Made by a program: the position numbers and the translations under genes. From Ascaris suum (taxonomy: Eukaryota > Nematoda > Chromadorea > Rhabditida > Ascarididae): a stretch of 64,000 bases of DNA. Positions 38,853 through 51,714 of this stretch are shown one piece after another. Under the pieces are notes generated by a model. It saw only the letters and a program-made list of their open reading frames with translations, searched no databases and was not told the DNA's origin. Position 1 is the first letter of the stretch. Each line of letters opens with the position of its first letter. The DNA is taken from the NCBI GenBank assembly GCA_013433145.1, contig CM024177.1, positions 454,501 to 518,500 of the forward strand, given 5' to 3'.

Positions 38853-38856
38853 CTAC

Positions 38857-38892
38857 AATTTTAGTTCGCACACAGTGCGGAGAACTAAAATT
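38857..38892 (+). other. Hairpin at the array edge, unit 2
   Basis: Identical to the hairpin at 33003-33038. Confidence 0.85.
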
Positions 38893-38903
38893 GAACTCTG
38901 TAT

Positions 38904-39450
38904 ATACTCGTCGCCGACTTCAAGAAAACCTTTGAATGCGCTATAAGATAACGCCCTATTACGAGCTCTATTGAATCGACGGATCGATTCGTTACACATC
39001 GAAATTATTAAAGATTTATTGATAAGACCGCATAAAAAATCGTCATATTGGATGAGCCAATAAAAATATAAATCGACAAAAGTGCGAAACAACGTGATAT
39101 TTATTCCACGGAAATCTTCACATGCATATTCAAAAGCGTGGTGCGAATATGAGGATAATAAAAGAATTGTGTGTAGATAGTAAAGCGCTTGAAATGCTGC
39201 TTGTCTGCAGACGAAATGATATTCATTGCAAAAAAACACACATGAACGTGTTACACAATTTGTGAATGAATCAACGGTAATACGAAGGAAATCGGGCTCA
39301 ATATCCTCAGGGAAAAACGTAGTGGGTGCGGAACATGCGCCACCCTGAGCTTGACATGAAACTCAAAACTTAAGTATTGAGCGTGCAGATAGTTATGGCT
39401 ATCTGGGTAAGAAGCTATGCCTACCCAAACATGAAAACCCGCCATAAATT
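38904..39450 (+). mobile_element. RTE-like reverse-transcriptase relic, unit 2
   Basis: Near-identical copy of 33050-33600 with the same motifs and the same loss of the catalytic box, plus a few additional one-base losses. Confidence 0.6.
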
Positions 39451-40691
39451 TAGTGAACTCTTTGTTTCATTATGGAAAGGCAAACCGCTTGCTAAAATCA
39501 TTAAAATCGTATAGCCGAAATTGGATATATATAAAGGGATACCGCCGTAAATAGGAAGTCAAAAGTCTATCAGTATTTCTTTGGAGGTCTACGCTTAGTT
39601 GAAACTCCCTGACAACCTGTGATGATCAATTTTGTACAGAAAACTCGAAAGCGCAGTGCTCCGTGGTTGATTTGAAGTTCGAAGCAAACTACACTTCAAT
39701 GCAGGAAGGGTTCAATCTATTTTTTCTTATGCAATCGTCGTTAATAAACTCTTTTTGGGTGATAATGATTTTATCGACTCGTTAAAAAGAACACGTCATT
39801 TCATGGTAAAATGCAGCCGATCAGAGATGAGCAAATTAAAAAGAAAACAATTCCCGCACCATGAAGTAAAGATATAATCAAGTTCGCTCAACGTTATTCG
39901 CATGCGTATATCGAAAAATTAGCGTCAATTCTCCCATATTGAAATACCCTTATCTGTGATAATGATTTACAAGAAGGAATAGAGACTACTCAAAGATTTA
40001 ATTTATTGATAAATGCGATGTTTTCTAGGAAAATCTTTCATTCCGTAACTTATCTTAAACGTACATTTTTGCAATAAACTTAATACTCATGTTTTTATAA
40101 TTTCATCGAGTTAACTTTTGCTATGTATTTATTCAACTTCTATATTATTTTATAATATTCATATTTTTGAAGTATTTGAGATGCTGAACATATTTTTGTG
40201 GATATATTTTTGAAGCCTATAGCGTAAGACAATAAGCGAGGCAATATTTCTATACTTTGCACTAGAAAAGCATAGAGATGAACAGATAGATAGAACACAG
40301 ATTGCATTTTAATTTGGAACGCAATAAATCGATGAAAATTTACGATATAAAGAGATAAGAAAAAATATTATATTCTTAAGCAGTACAATAGAAATCGAAG
40401 TTGAATAGAGCAGAAACGTCGAAAATATCTGCTAGAAATGCTTCAGTCAGGAATAAAGAATAAACTTAATAGCGATAAAATAATTCCATAGATTAAAAAA
40501 TTCTAAAAAATGAACAGTTGAGAAGAAAAGAAAGACAACGAAACAATGGGAGCGGTGATAGGCAGAAAGTGGGAAAGAACTAAAACACTATTTGTAAGCA
40601 ACAACGGATTATCTCGAGAAATTTGTTGACCTACATGTTGTGATCACTCAAATCATACATCGTAGAATAGATCATCGTACGGATCATTGAT

Positions 40692-40950
40692 ATATATTCC
40701 GCGACAATGATACTCGTGTATATTCCACAACGATACAGCTACATATCTTGGAACGGCATTAGTATATATACCGCAATGGCACTAATATATATTTCGCAAC
40801 GACACTCGTATAAATTTCATAATGACACCTTTATAAAATTCGCAATGACACCGTTATACATTCCGCAGTACACCTCAACAAATTACATTCCGCAACACAC
40901 CTTTACAGATCCCGCAACGAAACCGTTATAAATCCCGCGATGACAGATAC
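40692..40950 (+). repeat. Degenerate ~23-bp tandem repeat, unit 2
   Basis: Copy of 34842-35100. Confidence 0.8.
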
Positions 40951-41010
40951 TTCGCCCGTTAATTGAAATTACACCTTCTTGACATTTAAATTAACAAAGC
41001 CGCATGAGAG

Positions 41011-43554
41011 TTAAGATATTGTGCATACAGAAGAGACGACCGCTTTGCCACTCTTATCGGCGGACGTTTTTGTGGTCGGCGACCTGCTTAGACACTCGCT
41101 ATCAGTCTGCGTCCTCTGAACCTTCGGAATAGCTCGAGGCAATATGCGATTTCGTTTATTGGTTTGCTTGTCGTGTATTGTACGGATCATACTGTCCATT
41201 AATTTAGCCGAATCCGTAAACGAAGCCAAAGTTATCGAGAAAAATCTGCAATCGGCCGGAATCGCCTTTGCTAGCTGCTCACCCTGTAATTACATGCTTA
41301 TAAGTAGTCCACTATTCAGAGATGATTTCTTTGTCCTCCTCCCGTTTCCATCGTTTATAGCCTCCGTTCGAAATTTCGGGATCATTAAGCACGCAAGCGT
41401 CAACTTTTATACCGTAATCCGAATACCGTAATAAGGAGAAGCGTCATCCTATCTATGTCAACCAGTTAAGTGCTTTTTTTTTTTGAAAGACAGCAGTCAT
41501 AACGTAACAGAAATTAGTGAACGCATTTATAACTACTATATATAATCAACATATTTTCATTTACACTCTTTTCTTCTCGAATCGACGTCATAAAACTAGT
41601 TGGCAAGAACTCAATTTCTTGAAAATATGACATACAAAAATTATTTTATAAGCAATTTGTAAGTCGTTTGTATATGAAGTGGGAAAAAAAGAATCGAACA
41701 ATCGGTATCAGATCTCTTCACCTAGAAATGCCGTAAAGAATTCATCTCATAAAGAAACTCTCCACTATCTACCGCAACCACTTTTGCCTATGAAATTCCA
41801 AAAAAAAAAAGACAAAATATAAACTCAAAGGTAAGTTTCTTACCTCTTAAGCATTTCAATGCAATAAACTCCTACCTGTAAAACATTTCAATACCTTTCC
41901 TGTGAAATGTTTCCGAACCAATCGAAAGTGCTCCTATATTATTTACTATCATAGAATTTCTAAAGGATTTATGCGTATATACGTACATATATAAATTATC
42001 ACCTTGCTGCGACTAAGCTTGCCTTCTTCATGGCAAGCACGGATCCTCTCCATGCTCGGTCGCGTTTTCCAAAGAACCTCCGTCGTAAGCATATGAGGTG
42101 TCTCCGATTCATACCATTCTGACGAAGATTGCCCCACCGAAGACGTCTCATAACAATCGTCCACTATTTCGTCTTCGATACAAATTAAAAAGACCGGCAC
42201 CTAAAATTTTAAAAAATATATAAACCACTCTAGCATTAGCTCAAGTTTACAGCATAAGTTTTGCTTCAAATCAATGAGAATCAACACATTAAATGGCAAT
42301 TTAAATTCTAAAAGCCTTCTCTTTCAATAAGAATAAACAACTATGCATATATGACAAACAAAAATAGAAAAATGAGTGAGGCGTTGTCAGAAATAAAACA
42401 ATACTATTCCCACAGGATTTATATGAAGAGAGCAACAAGATTTTTGCGATCGATAAACTTTTGCTGAACATTTAGCGCCAATTCCAGCTTTATATCACTG
42501 AAAGCGAACATATAAGGGAAATTCGAATCCAAATTTTTTACTTACATATGTTTGGAATAAAATGCTAATGTATATTATTAATTAAGGCGTGTTATAGGCT
42601 GTATATCCTACAAGATTACATTATATTTATACTACAGATTGTACAGGTAAATTAGACATCTGTTGCATACTAGTTAAAGGACAAGAAGTGAAGTGATACT
42701 ATTTCAAAAATAAACCTTATTTCTGCTCTTTCGATAATTGAAATCACTGATCAAGTCGGATATTTGCTTAAAGGAAGCAGGTGAGAACGCCGAATAAAAC
42801 AACATTGCACCTTGTGCTTTACGGATTGCCATCTCCCGTGCTCCGGTGTGCTCCTTAAGAGATACAACATGAAAACACTGAACCGTATTGTAGGTATTTC
42901 TTTAAAAATAACGATCCTATTTAACATCTATGTCACCCTTCATAGCGTGTTATGTTTACAGCCAAATAAAGAAATTTTACACTAAAAAACAGGTATAGCA
43001 CTGCCCAAATTTGTTCGGGAAAACTAAAGCAAAAAGGCGGGAGGGGGGAGGTGAAGCAAGCGGGAGAGGGGATGAGGATATGGAAGCAATGAAGAAGAGT
43101 AGAGGGGGGGGGGGGACGCTTAATCAACAAGAAATAGATAGATCCTTATGAGAGGGTAATGCACAAGTGAAACTTGGATTACTGCTAATGAGTAGCATGT
43201 AGCGTCCACAGTCGGTACCCGACTATGGTATCCAGAGTCATTAAAAAACTCCGCTGACATTAACTGATGTATTACGACAAGAATGAGACAACTCGATTCC
43301 TCAAAGGTTACGAGGTCCGTAAAAATCTTTGGTGGGGAGAAATTTTTAATTTTCCACTACGAATGGGTGTGCGTATTTTTGCTATTATATTCGAAATCGA
43401 TAACTTGAAACACTGATAACTGATAACAAACCACTCCAGGATCGACAAGCTCCACAATCGACTCCACACCATCGACATTGAATGTGAAATAGAACGTATC
43501 CCGTTAGGAAACATGCTTCTCGGTTTTAACTGCTGCCTCCTTGAGTTGGTCGAA
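41011..43554 (-). CDS. Ras-like GTPase-like gene with CaaX end, copy B (best preserved)
   Basis: Exons on minus are 43554-43414, 42877-42716, 42200-42003 and 41283-41011, all phase 0, with good sites (TTTACTTGCAG, AAATTTTAG and ATTACAG acceptors). The fold assignment rests on R-E-x-x-I-R-x-A-x-G-x-x-L-x-Y-S-x(5)-SF-x-x-I, typical of Ras-family beta-4/alpha-3, on VPVFLI for beta-5, and on the GEQLA...C-FFSITLAS helix-strand pair. Nucleotide-binding motifs are degenerate: no NKxD (CIED instead), no ETSAK (SITLAS), no DTAG (VDPG), and no P-loop exon found. An insert of about 50 residues, acidic and Ser-rich, follows beta-5. The end is CTIS, a farnesyl-type CaaX box behind a Ser/Thr/Lys-rich hypervariable tail. 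Known families suggest a membrane-anchored pseudo-GTPase regulator. The only break is TAA at 43504-43506 in the first exon, shared with copy A. Confidence 0.6.
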
Positions 43555-43767
43555 CTGCAAGTAAATAAAAATAGCAACTTATGTATATGAACTATTATTA
43601 AATACTGGATCGAATTTGATGCTTACAGTTTCCCCTTTTGAGGACAAACGGACACGGAGGAGATGCATGTATAAAGAAAATTACAAAACAAGGCAAATGG
43701 CGCAGAGCGTTTCAACAAATAAGCGGATATTAAAGAAATTTCCTACTTCAATTTCAGTGAAGTGAAG

Positions 43768-43998
43768 ATGGTTCATAGCTCAGACCGCTCTTTTTTTTTC
43801 CTCCAGAGACGTTCGGGAGTATCTCGACCCCAAAAATGGACAACATCAGCAGTGCGAACACTCCGCCAATTCTATTACATGAGGCTCAATAAATGTTTGC
43901 CGCAAAAAATAACCTTAATCAAAGAAGGTATCAAGGATACAAAAGCGCAAAACAAATCATCAGCTTTCAGCGTCTCCCCAAGAATAGTTCGAGAATAA
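43768..43998 (+). CDS. Unrecognised short ORF in unit 2
   Basis: About 76 codons from an ATG just behind CAATTTCAG, beginning MVHSSDRSFF and containing FYYMRLNKCLPQKITLIKEG. It is basic and shows no motif I know. It recurs at 28372-28599 and, frameshifted, near 37916 and 49624. It could be an exon, the 5' part of the retroelement or noncoding; the start is the first ATG after the acceptor. Confidence 0.2.
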   Translation: MVHSSDRSFFFLQRRSGVSRPQKWTTSAVRTLRQFYYMRLNKCLPQKITLIKEGIKDTKAQNKSSAFSVSPRIVRE

Positions 43999-44051
43999 AC
44001 ACTTATACCTTCTCAAATTCGTTTACACACGCCCACCCCATCCCCAGACAC

Positions 44052-44706
44052 TGCCTGTGTACGCCTACCTCTTCTCCAATTTGCCTGTCCACACCTACCT
44101 CTCCCCTCTCTCCAATTTGCCTGTGTACGCCTACCTCTCCCCTCTCTCCAATTTGCCTGTATATACATACCCCTACCCCCTCCAAAATTTGCCTATGCAC
44201 ACATACCCCCTCCCTCTTCTCCAACTTGCCTGTACACACCTACCCCCTCCAAAATTTGCCTGTGCGTACTTAACAATTCTCCAATTTGCCTGTATATACC
44301 TACCCCTACCCCCTCCAAAATTTTCCTATGCACACATACCCCCTCCCTCTTCTCCAGTTTGCCTCTGCACGCCTACCTCTCCTCTCTCTCCAATCTGCCC
44401 GTACATACCTACCTCTACCCCCTCCAAAATTTGCCTATGCACACATACCCCCTCCCTCTTCTCCAATTTCCTGTGTACGCCTACCTCTTCTCCAACTTGC
44501 CTGTACACACCTAACCTCCTCTCCCGTTCTCCAATCTGCCCGTACATACCTACCCCTACCCACTCCAAAATTTGCCTATGCACACATACCCCCTCCCTCT
44601 TCTCCAATTTGCCTGTGCACGCCTACCTCTCCCCTCTCTCCAATTTCCCTGTATATACATACCCTACCCCCTCCAAAATTTGCCTATGCACACATACCCC
44701 CTCCCT
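44052..44706 (+). repeat. C-rich minisatellite block, unit 2
   Basis: Same monomers and variant order as 38200-38852. Confidence 0.95.
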
Positions 44707-44710
44707 CTAC

Positions 44711-44746
44711 AATTTTAGTTCGCACACAGTGCGGAGAACTAAAATT
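44711..44746 (+). other. Hairpin at the array edge, unit 3
   Basis: Identical to the hairpins at 33003 and 38857. No hairpin follows the last minisatellite block at 50574. Confidence 0.85.
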
Positions 44747-44757
44747 GAACTCTGTAT

Positions 44758-45305
44758 ATACTCGTCGCCGACTTCAAGAAAACCTTTGAATGCGCTATAG
44801 AGGATAACGCCCTATTACGAGCTCTATTGAATCGACGGATCGATTCGTTACACATCGAAATTATTAAAGATTTATTGATAAGACCGCATAAAAAATCGTC
44901 ATATTGGATGAGCCAATAAAAAATATAAATCGACAAAAGTGCGAAACAACGTGATATTTATTCCACGGAAATCTTCACATGCATATTCAAAAGCGTGGTG
45001 CGAAATATGAGGATAATAAAAGAATTGTGGTAGATAGTAAAGCGCTTGAAATGCTGCTTGTCTGCAGACGAAATGATATTCATTGCAAAAAAACACACAT
45101 GAACGTGTTACACAGAATTTGTGAATGAATCAACGGTAATACGAAGGAAATCGGGCTCAATATCCTCAGGGAAAAACGTAGTGGGTGCGGAACATGCGCC
45201 ACCCTGAGCTTGACATGAAACTCAAAAACTTAAGTATTGAGCGTGCAGATAGTTATGGCTATCTGGGTAAGAAGCTATGCCTACCCAAACATGAAAACCC
45301 GCCAT
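44758..45305 (+). mobile_element. RTE-like reverse-transcriptase relic, unit 3
   Basis: Near-identical copy of 33050-33600. Confidence 0.6.
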
Positions 45306-46552
45306 AAAATTTAGTGAACTCTTTGTTTCATTATGGAAAGGCAAACCGCTTGCTAAAATCATTAAAATCGTATAGCCGAAATTGGATATATATAAAGGGA
45401 TACCGCCGTAAATAGGAAGTCAAAAGTCTATCAGTATTTCTTTGGAGGTCTACGCTTAGTTGAAACTCCCTGACAACCTGTGATGATCAATTTTGTACAG
45501 AAAACTCGAAAGCGCAGTGCTCCGTGGTTGATTTGAAGTTCGAAGCAAACTACACTTCAATGCAGGAAGGGTTCAATCTATTTTTTCTTATGCAATCGTC
45601 GTTAATAAACTCTTTTTGGGTGATAATGATTTTATCGACTCGTTAAAAAGAACACGTCATTTCATGGTAAAATGCAGCCGATCAGAGATGAGCAAATTAA
45701 AAAAGAAAACAATTCCCGCACCATGAAGTAAAGATATAATCAAGTTCGCTCAACGTTATTCGCATGCGTATATCGAAAAATTAGCGTCAATTCTCCCATA
45801 TTGAAATACCCTTATCTGTGATAATGATTTACAAGAAGGAATAGAGACTACTCAAAGATTTAATTTATTGATAAATGCGATGTTTTCTAGGAAAATCTTT
45901 CATTCCGTAACTTATCTTAAACGTACATTTTTGCAATAAACTTAATACTCATGTTTTTATAATTTCATCGAGTTAACTTTTGCTATGTATTTATTCAACT
46001 TCTATATTATTTTATAATATTCATATTTTTGAAGTATTTGAGATGCTGAACATATTTTTGTGGATATATTTTTGAAGCCTATAGCGTAAGACAATAAGCG
46101 AGGCAATATTTCTATACTTTGCACTAGAAAAGCATAGAGATAACAGATAGATAGAACACAGATTGCATTTTAATTTGAACGCAATAAAATCGATGAAAAT
46201 TTACGATATAAAGAGATAAGAAAAAATATTATATTCTTAAGCAGTACAATAGAAATCGAAGTTGAATAGAGCAGAAACGTCGAAAATATCTGCTAGAAAT
46301 GCTTCAGTCAGGAATAAAGAATAAACTTAATAGCGATAAAATAATTCCATAGATTAAAAAATTCTAAAAAATGAACAGTTGAGAAGAAAAGAAAGACAAC
46401 GAAACAATGGGAGCGGTGATAGGCAGAAAGTGGGAAAGAACTAAAACACTATTTGTAAGCAACAACGGATTATCTCGAGAAATTTGTTGACCTACATGTT
46501 GTGATCACTCAAATCATACATCGTAGAATAGATCATCGTACGGATCATTGAT

Positions 46553-46811
46553 ATATATTCCGCGACAATGATACTCGTGTATATTCCACAACGATACAGC
46601 TACATATCTTGGAACGGCATTAGTATATATACCGCAATGGCACTAATATATATTTCGCAACGACACTCGTATAAATTTCATAATGACACCTTTATAAAAT
46701 TCGCAATGACACCGTTATACATTCCGCAGTACACCTCAACAAATTACATTCCGCAACACACCTTTACAGATCCCGCAACGAAACCGTTATAAATCCCGCG
46801 ATGACAGATAC
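46553..46811 (+). repeat. Degenerate ~23-bp tandem repeat, unit 3
   Basis: Copy of 34842-35100. Confidence 0.8.
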
Positions 46812-46871
46812 TTCGCCCGTTAATTGAAATTACACCTTCTTGACATTTAAATTAACAAAGCCGCATGAGAG

Positions 46872-49409
46872 TTAAGATATTGTGCATACAGAAGAGACGA
46901 CCGCTTTGCCACTCTTATCGGCGGACGTTTTTGTGGTCGGCGACCTGCTTAGACACTCGCTATCAGTCTGCGTCCTCTGAACCTTCGGAATAGCTCGAGG
47001 CAATATGCGATTTCGTTTATTGGTTTGCTTGTCGTGTATTGTACGGATCATACTGTCCATTAATTTAGCCGAATCCGTAAACGAAGCCAAAGTTATCGAG
47101 AAAAATCTGCAATCGGCCGGAATCGCCTTTGCTAGCTGCTCACCCTGTAATTACATGCTTATAAGTAGTCCACTATTCAGAGATGATTTCTTTGTCCTCC
47201 TCCCGCTTCCATCGTTTATAGCCTCCGTTCGAAATTTCGGGATCATTAAGCACGCAAGCGTCAACTTTTATACCGTAATCCGAATACCGTAATAAGGAGA
47301 AGCGTCATCCTATCTATGTCAACCAGTTAAGTGCTTTTTTTTTTGAAAGACAGCAGTCATAACGTAACAGAAATTAGTGAACGCATTTATAACTACTATA
47401 TATAATCAACATATTTTCATTTACCTCTCTTTCTTCTCGAATCGACGTCATAAAACTAGTTGGCAAGAACTCAATTTCTTGAAAATATGACATACAAAAA
47501 TTATTTTATAAGCAATTTGTAAGTCGTTTGTATATGAAGTGGGAAAAAAAAATCGAACAATCGGTATCAGATCTCTTCACCTAGAAATGCCGTAAAGAAT
47601 TCATCTCATAAAGAAACTCTCCACTATCTACCGCAACCACTTTTGCCTATGAAATTCCAAAAAAAAAAAGACAAAATATAAACTCAAAGATAAGTTTCTT
47701 ACCTCTTAAGCATTTCAATGCAATAAACTCCTACCTGTAAAACATTTCAATACCTTTCCTGTGAAATGTTTCCGAACCAATCGAAAGTGCTCCTATATTA
47801 TTTACTATCATAGAATTTCTAAAGGATTTATGCGTATATACGTACATATATAAATTATCACCTTGCTGCGACTAAGCTTGCCTTCTTCATGGCAAGCACG
47901 GATCCTCTCCATGCTCGGTCGCGTTTTCCAAAGAACCTCCGTCGTAAGCATATGAGGTGTCTCCGATTCATACCATTCTGACGAAGATTGCCCCACCGAA
48001 GACGTCTCATAACAATCGTCCACTATTCGTCTTCGATACAAATTAAAAAGACCGGCACCTAAAATTTTAAAAAATATATAAACCACTCTAGCATTAGCTC
48101 AAGTTTACAGCATAAGTTTTGCTTCAAATCAATGAGAATCAACACATTAAATGGCAATTTAAATTCTAAAAGCCTTCTCTTTCAATAAGAATAAACAACT
48201 ATGCATATATGACAAACAAAAATAGAAAAATGAGTGAGGCGTTGTCAGAAATAAAACAATACTATTCCCACAGGATTTATATGAAGAGAGCAACAAGATT
48301 TTTGCGATCGATAAACTTTTGCTGAACATTTAGCGCCAATTCCAGCTTTATATCACTGAAAGCGAACATATAAGGGAAATTCGAATCCAAATTTTTTACT
48401 TACATATGTTTGGAATAAAATGCTAATGTATATTATTAATTAAGGCGTGTTATAGGCTGTATATTCTACAAGATTACATTATATTTATACTACAGATTGT
48501 ACAGGTAAATTAGACATCTGTTGCATACTAGTTAAAGGACAAGAAGTGAAGTGATACTATTTCAAAAATAAACCTTATTTCTGCTCTTTCGATAATTGAA
48601 ATCACTGATCAAGTCGGATATTTGCTTAAAGGAAGCAGGTGAGAACGCCGAATAAAACAACATTGCACCTTGTGCTTTACGGATTGCCATCTCCCGTGCT
48701 CCGGTGTGCTCCTTAAGAGATACAACATGAAAACACTGAACCGTATTGTAGGTATTTCTTTAAAAATAACGATCCTATTTAACATCTATGTCACCCTTCA
48801 TAGCGTGTTATGTTTACAGCCAAATAAAGAAATTTTACACTAAAAAACAGGTATAGCACTGCCCAAATTTGTTCGGGAAAACTAAAGCAAAAAGGCGGGA
48901 GGGGGGAGGTGAAGCAAGCGGGAGAGGGATGAGGATATGGAAGCAATGAAGAAGAGTAGAGGGGGGGGGGGACGCTTAATCAACAAGAAATAGATAGATC
49001 CTTATGAGAGGGTAATGCACAAGTGAAACTTGGATTACTGCTAATGAGTAGCATGTAGCGTCCACAGTCGGTACCCGACTATGGTATCCAGAGTCATTAA
49101 AAAACTCCGCTGACATTAACTGATGTATTACGACAAGAATGAGACAACTCGATTCCTCAAAGGTTACGAGGTCCGTAAAAATCTTTGGTGGGGAGAAATT
49201 TTTAATTTTCCACTACGAATGGGTGTGCGGTATTTTTGCTATTATATTCGAAATCGATAACTTGAAACACTGATAACTGATAACAAACCACTCCAGGATC
49301 GACAAGCTCCACAATCGACTCCACACCATCGACATTGAATGTGAAATAGAACGTATCCCGTTAGGAAACACTTCTCGGTTTTAACTGCTGCCTCCTTGAG
49401 TTGGTCGAA
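46872..49409 (-). pseudogene. Ras-like GTPase-like gene with CaaX end, copy C (broken)
   Basis: Exons on minus: 49409-49271, 48735-48574, 48058-47862 and 47144-46872. The Ras-like core exon and the CaaX terminal exon are intact. The first exon has lost 2 bases (AAACACTTC for AAACATGCTTC on plus), which removes the TAA seen in copies A and B but shifts the frame. The VPVFLI exon has lost one T in the acidic insert. Breaks therefore differ between copies. Confidence 0.6.
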
Positions 49410-49901
49410 CTGCAAGTAAATAAAAATAGCAACTTATGTATATGAACTATTATTAAATACTGGATCGAATTTGATGCTTACAGTTTCCCCTTTTGAGGAC
49501 AAACGGACACGGAGGAGATGCATGTATAAAGAAAATTACAAAACAAGGCAAATGGCGCAGAGCGTTTCAACAAATAAGCGGATATTAAAGAAATTTCCTA
49601 CTTCAATTTCAGTGAAGTGAAGATGGTTCATAGCTCAGACCGCTCTTTTTTTTTCCTCCAGAGACGTTCGGGAGTATCTCGACCCCAAAAATGGACAACA
49701 TCGCAGTGCGAACACTCCGCCAATTCTATTACATGAGGCTCAATAAATGTTTGCCGCAAAAAATAACCTTAATCAAAGAAGGTATCAAGGATACAAAAGC
49801 GCAAAACAAATCATCAGCTTTCAGCGTCTCCCCAAGAATAGTTCGAGAATAAACACTTATACCTTCTCAAATTCGTTTACACACGCCACATCCCAGACAC
49901 T

Positions 49902-50574
49902 GCCTGTGTACGTCTACCTCTTCTCCAATTTGCCTGTGTACGCCTACCTAATCTGGTAAATACCTACCCCTACAAAATTTGCCTATGCACACATACCCCC
50001 TCCCTCTTCTCCAACTTGCCTGTGCACGCCTACCTCTCCCTCTCTCCAATTTGCCTGTATATACCTACCCCTCCCAAAATTTGCCTATGCACACATACCC
50101 CCTCCCTCTTCTCCAACTTGCCTGTACACACCTACCCCCTCCAAAATTTGCCTGTGCGTACTTAACAATTCTCCAATTTGCCTGTAAATACCACCCCTCC
50201 AAAATTTTCCTATGCAACACATCCTCTTCTCCAATTTGCCTGTGCAGCCTACCTCTCAACGATCCTACCTCTCCCCTCTCTCCAATTTGCCTGTATATAC
50301 ACTACCCCTACCCCCTCCAAAATTTGCCTATGCACACATACCCCCTCCCTCTTCTCCACTTGCCTGTACCACCTACCCCCTCCAAAACTTGCCTGTGCAT
50401 ACGCAACTTCAATTTGCCTGTATATACATACCCCTACCCCTCCAAAATTTGCCTATGCACACATACCCCTCCCTCTTCTCCAATTTGCCTGTGCACGCCT
50501 ACCTCTCCCCTCTCTCCAATTTGCCTGTATATAATACCCCTACCCCTCCAACATTTGCCTATGCACACATACCC
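49902..50574 (+). repeat. C-rich minisatellite block, unit 3 (degenerate)
   Basis: Same monomers with many deletions within monomers; it ends in a variant-C monomer at GCACACATACCC. Confidence 0.93.
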
Positions 50575-50650
50575 ATTATCGTTTCACCTTTCAAAAACGG
50601 TCACACAGGCATTACAGATGGCATGATATAAGTATAAAATCTAGGATAAC

Positions 50651-51678
50651 CTTTGAGGTATCAAAGCCGTGATTGTCGAATATTGTTGAGATATTGCTAC
50701 GATATGCACCGAATGGCATCATACTTGCCCTAGATGCTCCAGTAGCTTGTCCCATCAGTGGAATTACAGTTTCGGAATGCAGTTCTCCCTTAATTATAGA
50801 TGCCATAAATTAATGAATAAATATAATTATTTTAATCTTGTGTGATTCTAAAGATAATATAACATGTTTCGATAATTACAGTGTTATTGAGGATATCATA
50901 TGTCTTTTGTATTTGTTCCTTATTAACTAACAGAACAATTAGGAACAAAAACAGTTGAACTTGTCAGGCGCTTTGAGTTCAAGCTTTATTAAGCAAAATT
51001 TTTCCTATCATAGAATACAGTGAAGCTGCCTTTAATAAGCAAGATCATAGGTAAAATTGTTGCTATTTGATAGATTTTTGCAGCTGTAAACGAAGCTGCT
51101 TTGTATTATACGAATCCAAAGGTTTTGTTATCGAAAAATACTGAGATAACATTTAAGTGCGCATGAAATTATGCTTCATCGACAAATAGTCTAAAGTGGT
51201 ACACATAATCATATATGAGAAATGTTCCTTTATACAGACGAGAACCGTTAAGTTTACCTACCTGTATGAGTTGCTTAGAGCCTTGATCGATCTTAATATT
51301 CGCATCCCGAGGTTTACCGAATGCGCCCATACCCTCTTGCGTTTGAATGCATGGCCACTGCTCCCATGGAATTACGAATGGAATGTACACATCACTGAAT
51401 ATTTATCACGGGTTGATAAAGTATACAATGTAATTTAATTAAGCGTTGAGAAGAATGAAGGGGAATCTTTTAGTTTCCCATTGTGTCGCAGTGGAATAAT
51501 TGAAATAAATGGAATATATTCTTCATTTTTTTAGCTGAAAAGGCACGTTTAAACATGATGAGATATTACTTATATAAGAATCACATGTCTTCAACAGTAA
51601 TAGTATGTAAGAACTGGCTGAACCTAATTTCGACTTTTGAGTCGAAAGATACTCGAAAGTTGTATTCGTCGTACAAGT

Positions 51679-51714
<36 letters not shown>

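Larger units (their letters stand above)
33003..38856 (+). repeat. 5.85-kb tandem unit 1
   Basis: First of three head-to-tail copies, hairpin to hairpin. Content in order: hairpin, RT relic, AT-rich spacer, 23-bp repeat, minus-strand GTPase-like gene, short plus ORF, minisatellite block. The start-to-start spacing between copies is 5,854 bases twice. By eye the copies differ only by scattered single-base changes and 1-3 base indels, so the duplication is recent or homogenised. Confidence 0.95.
38857..44710 (+). repeat. 5.85-kb tandem unit 2
   Basis: Second head-to-tail copy, same order of parts as unit 1. It holds the best-preserved GTPase-like gene. Confidence 0.95.
44711..50574 (+). repeat. 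5.85-kb tandem unit 3
   Basis: Third head-to-tail copy. Its minisatellite block is more degenerate and ends abruptly at 50574 against unrelated sequence. Confidence 0.95.

Noticed and set aside
33003..50574. The 5.85-kb unit as one intact transposon
   Set aside because: I find no terminal repeats or target-site duplications at the unit ends, the reverse transcriptase is dead, and the unit contains a spliced host-type gene; tandem segmental duplication explains it better.
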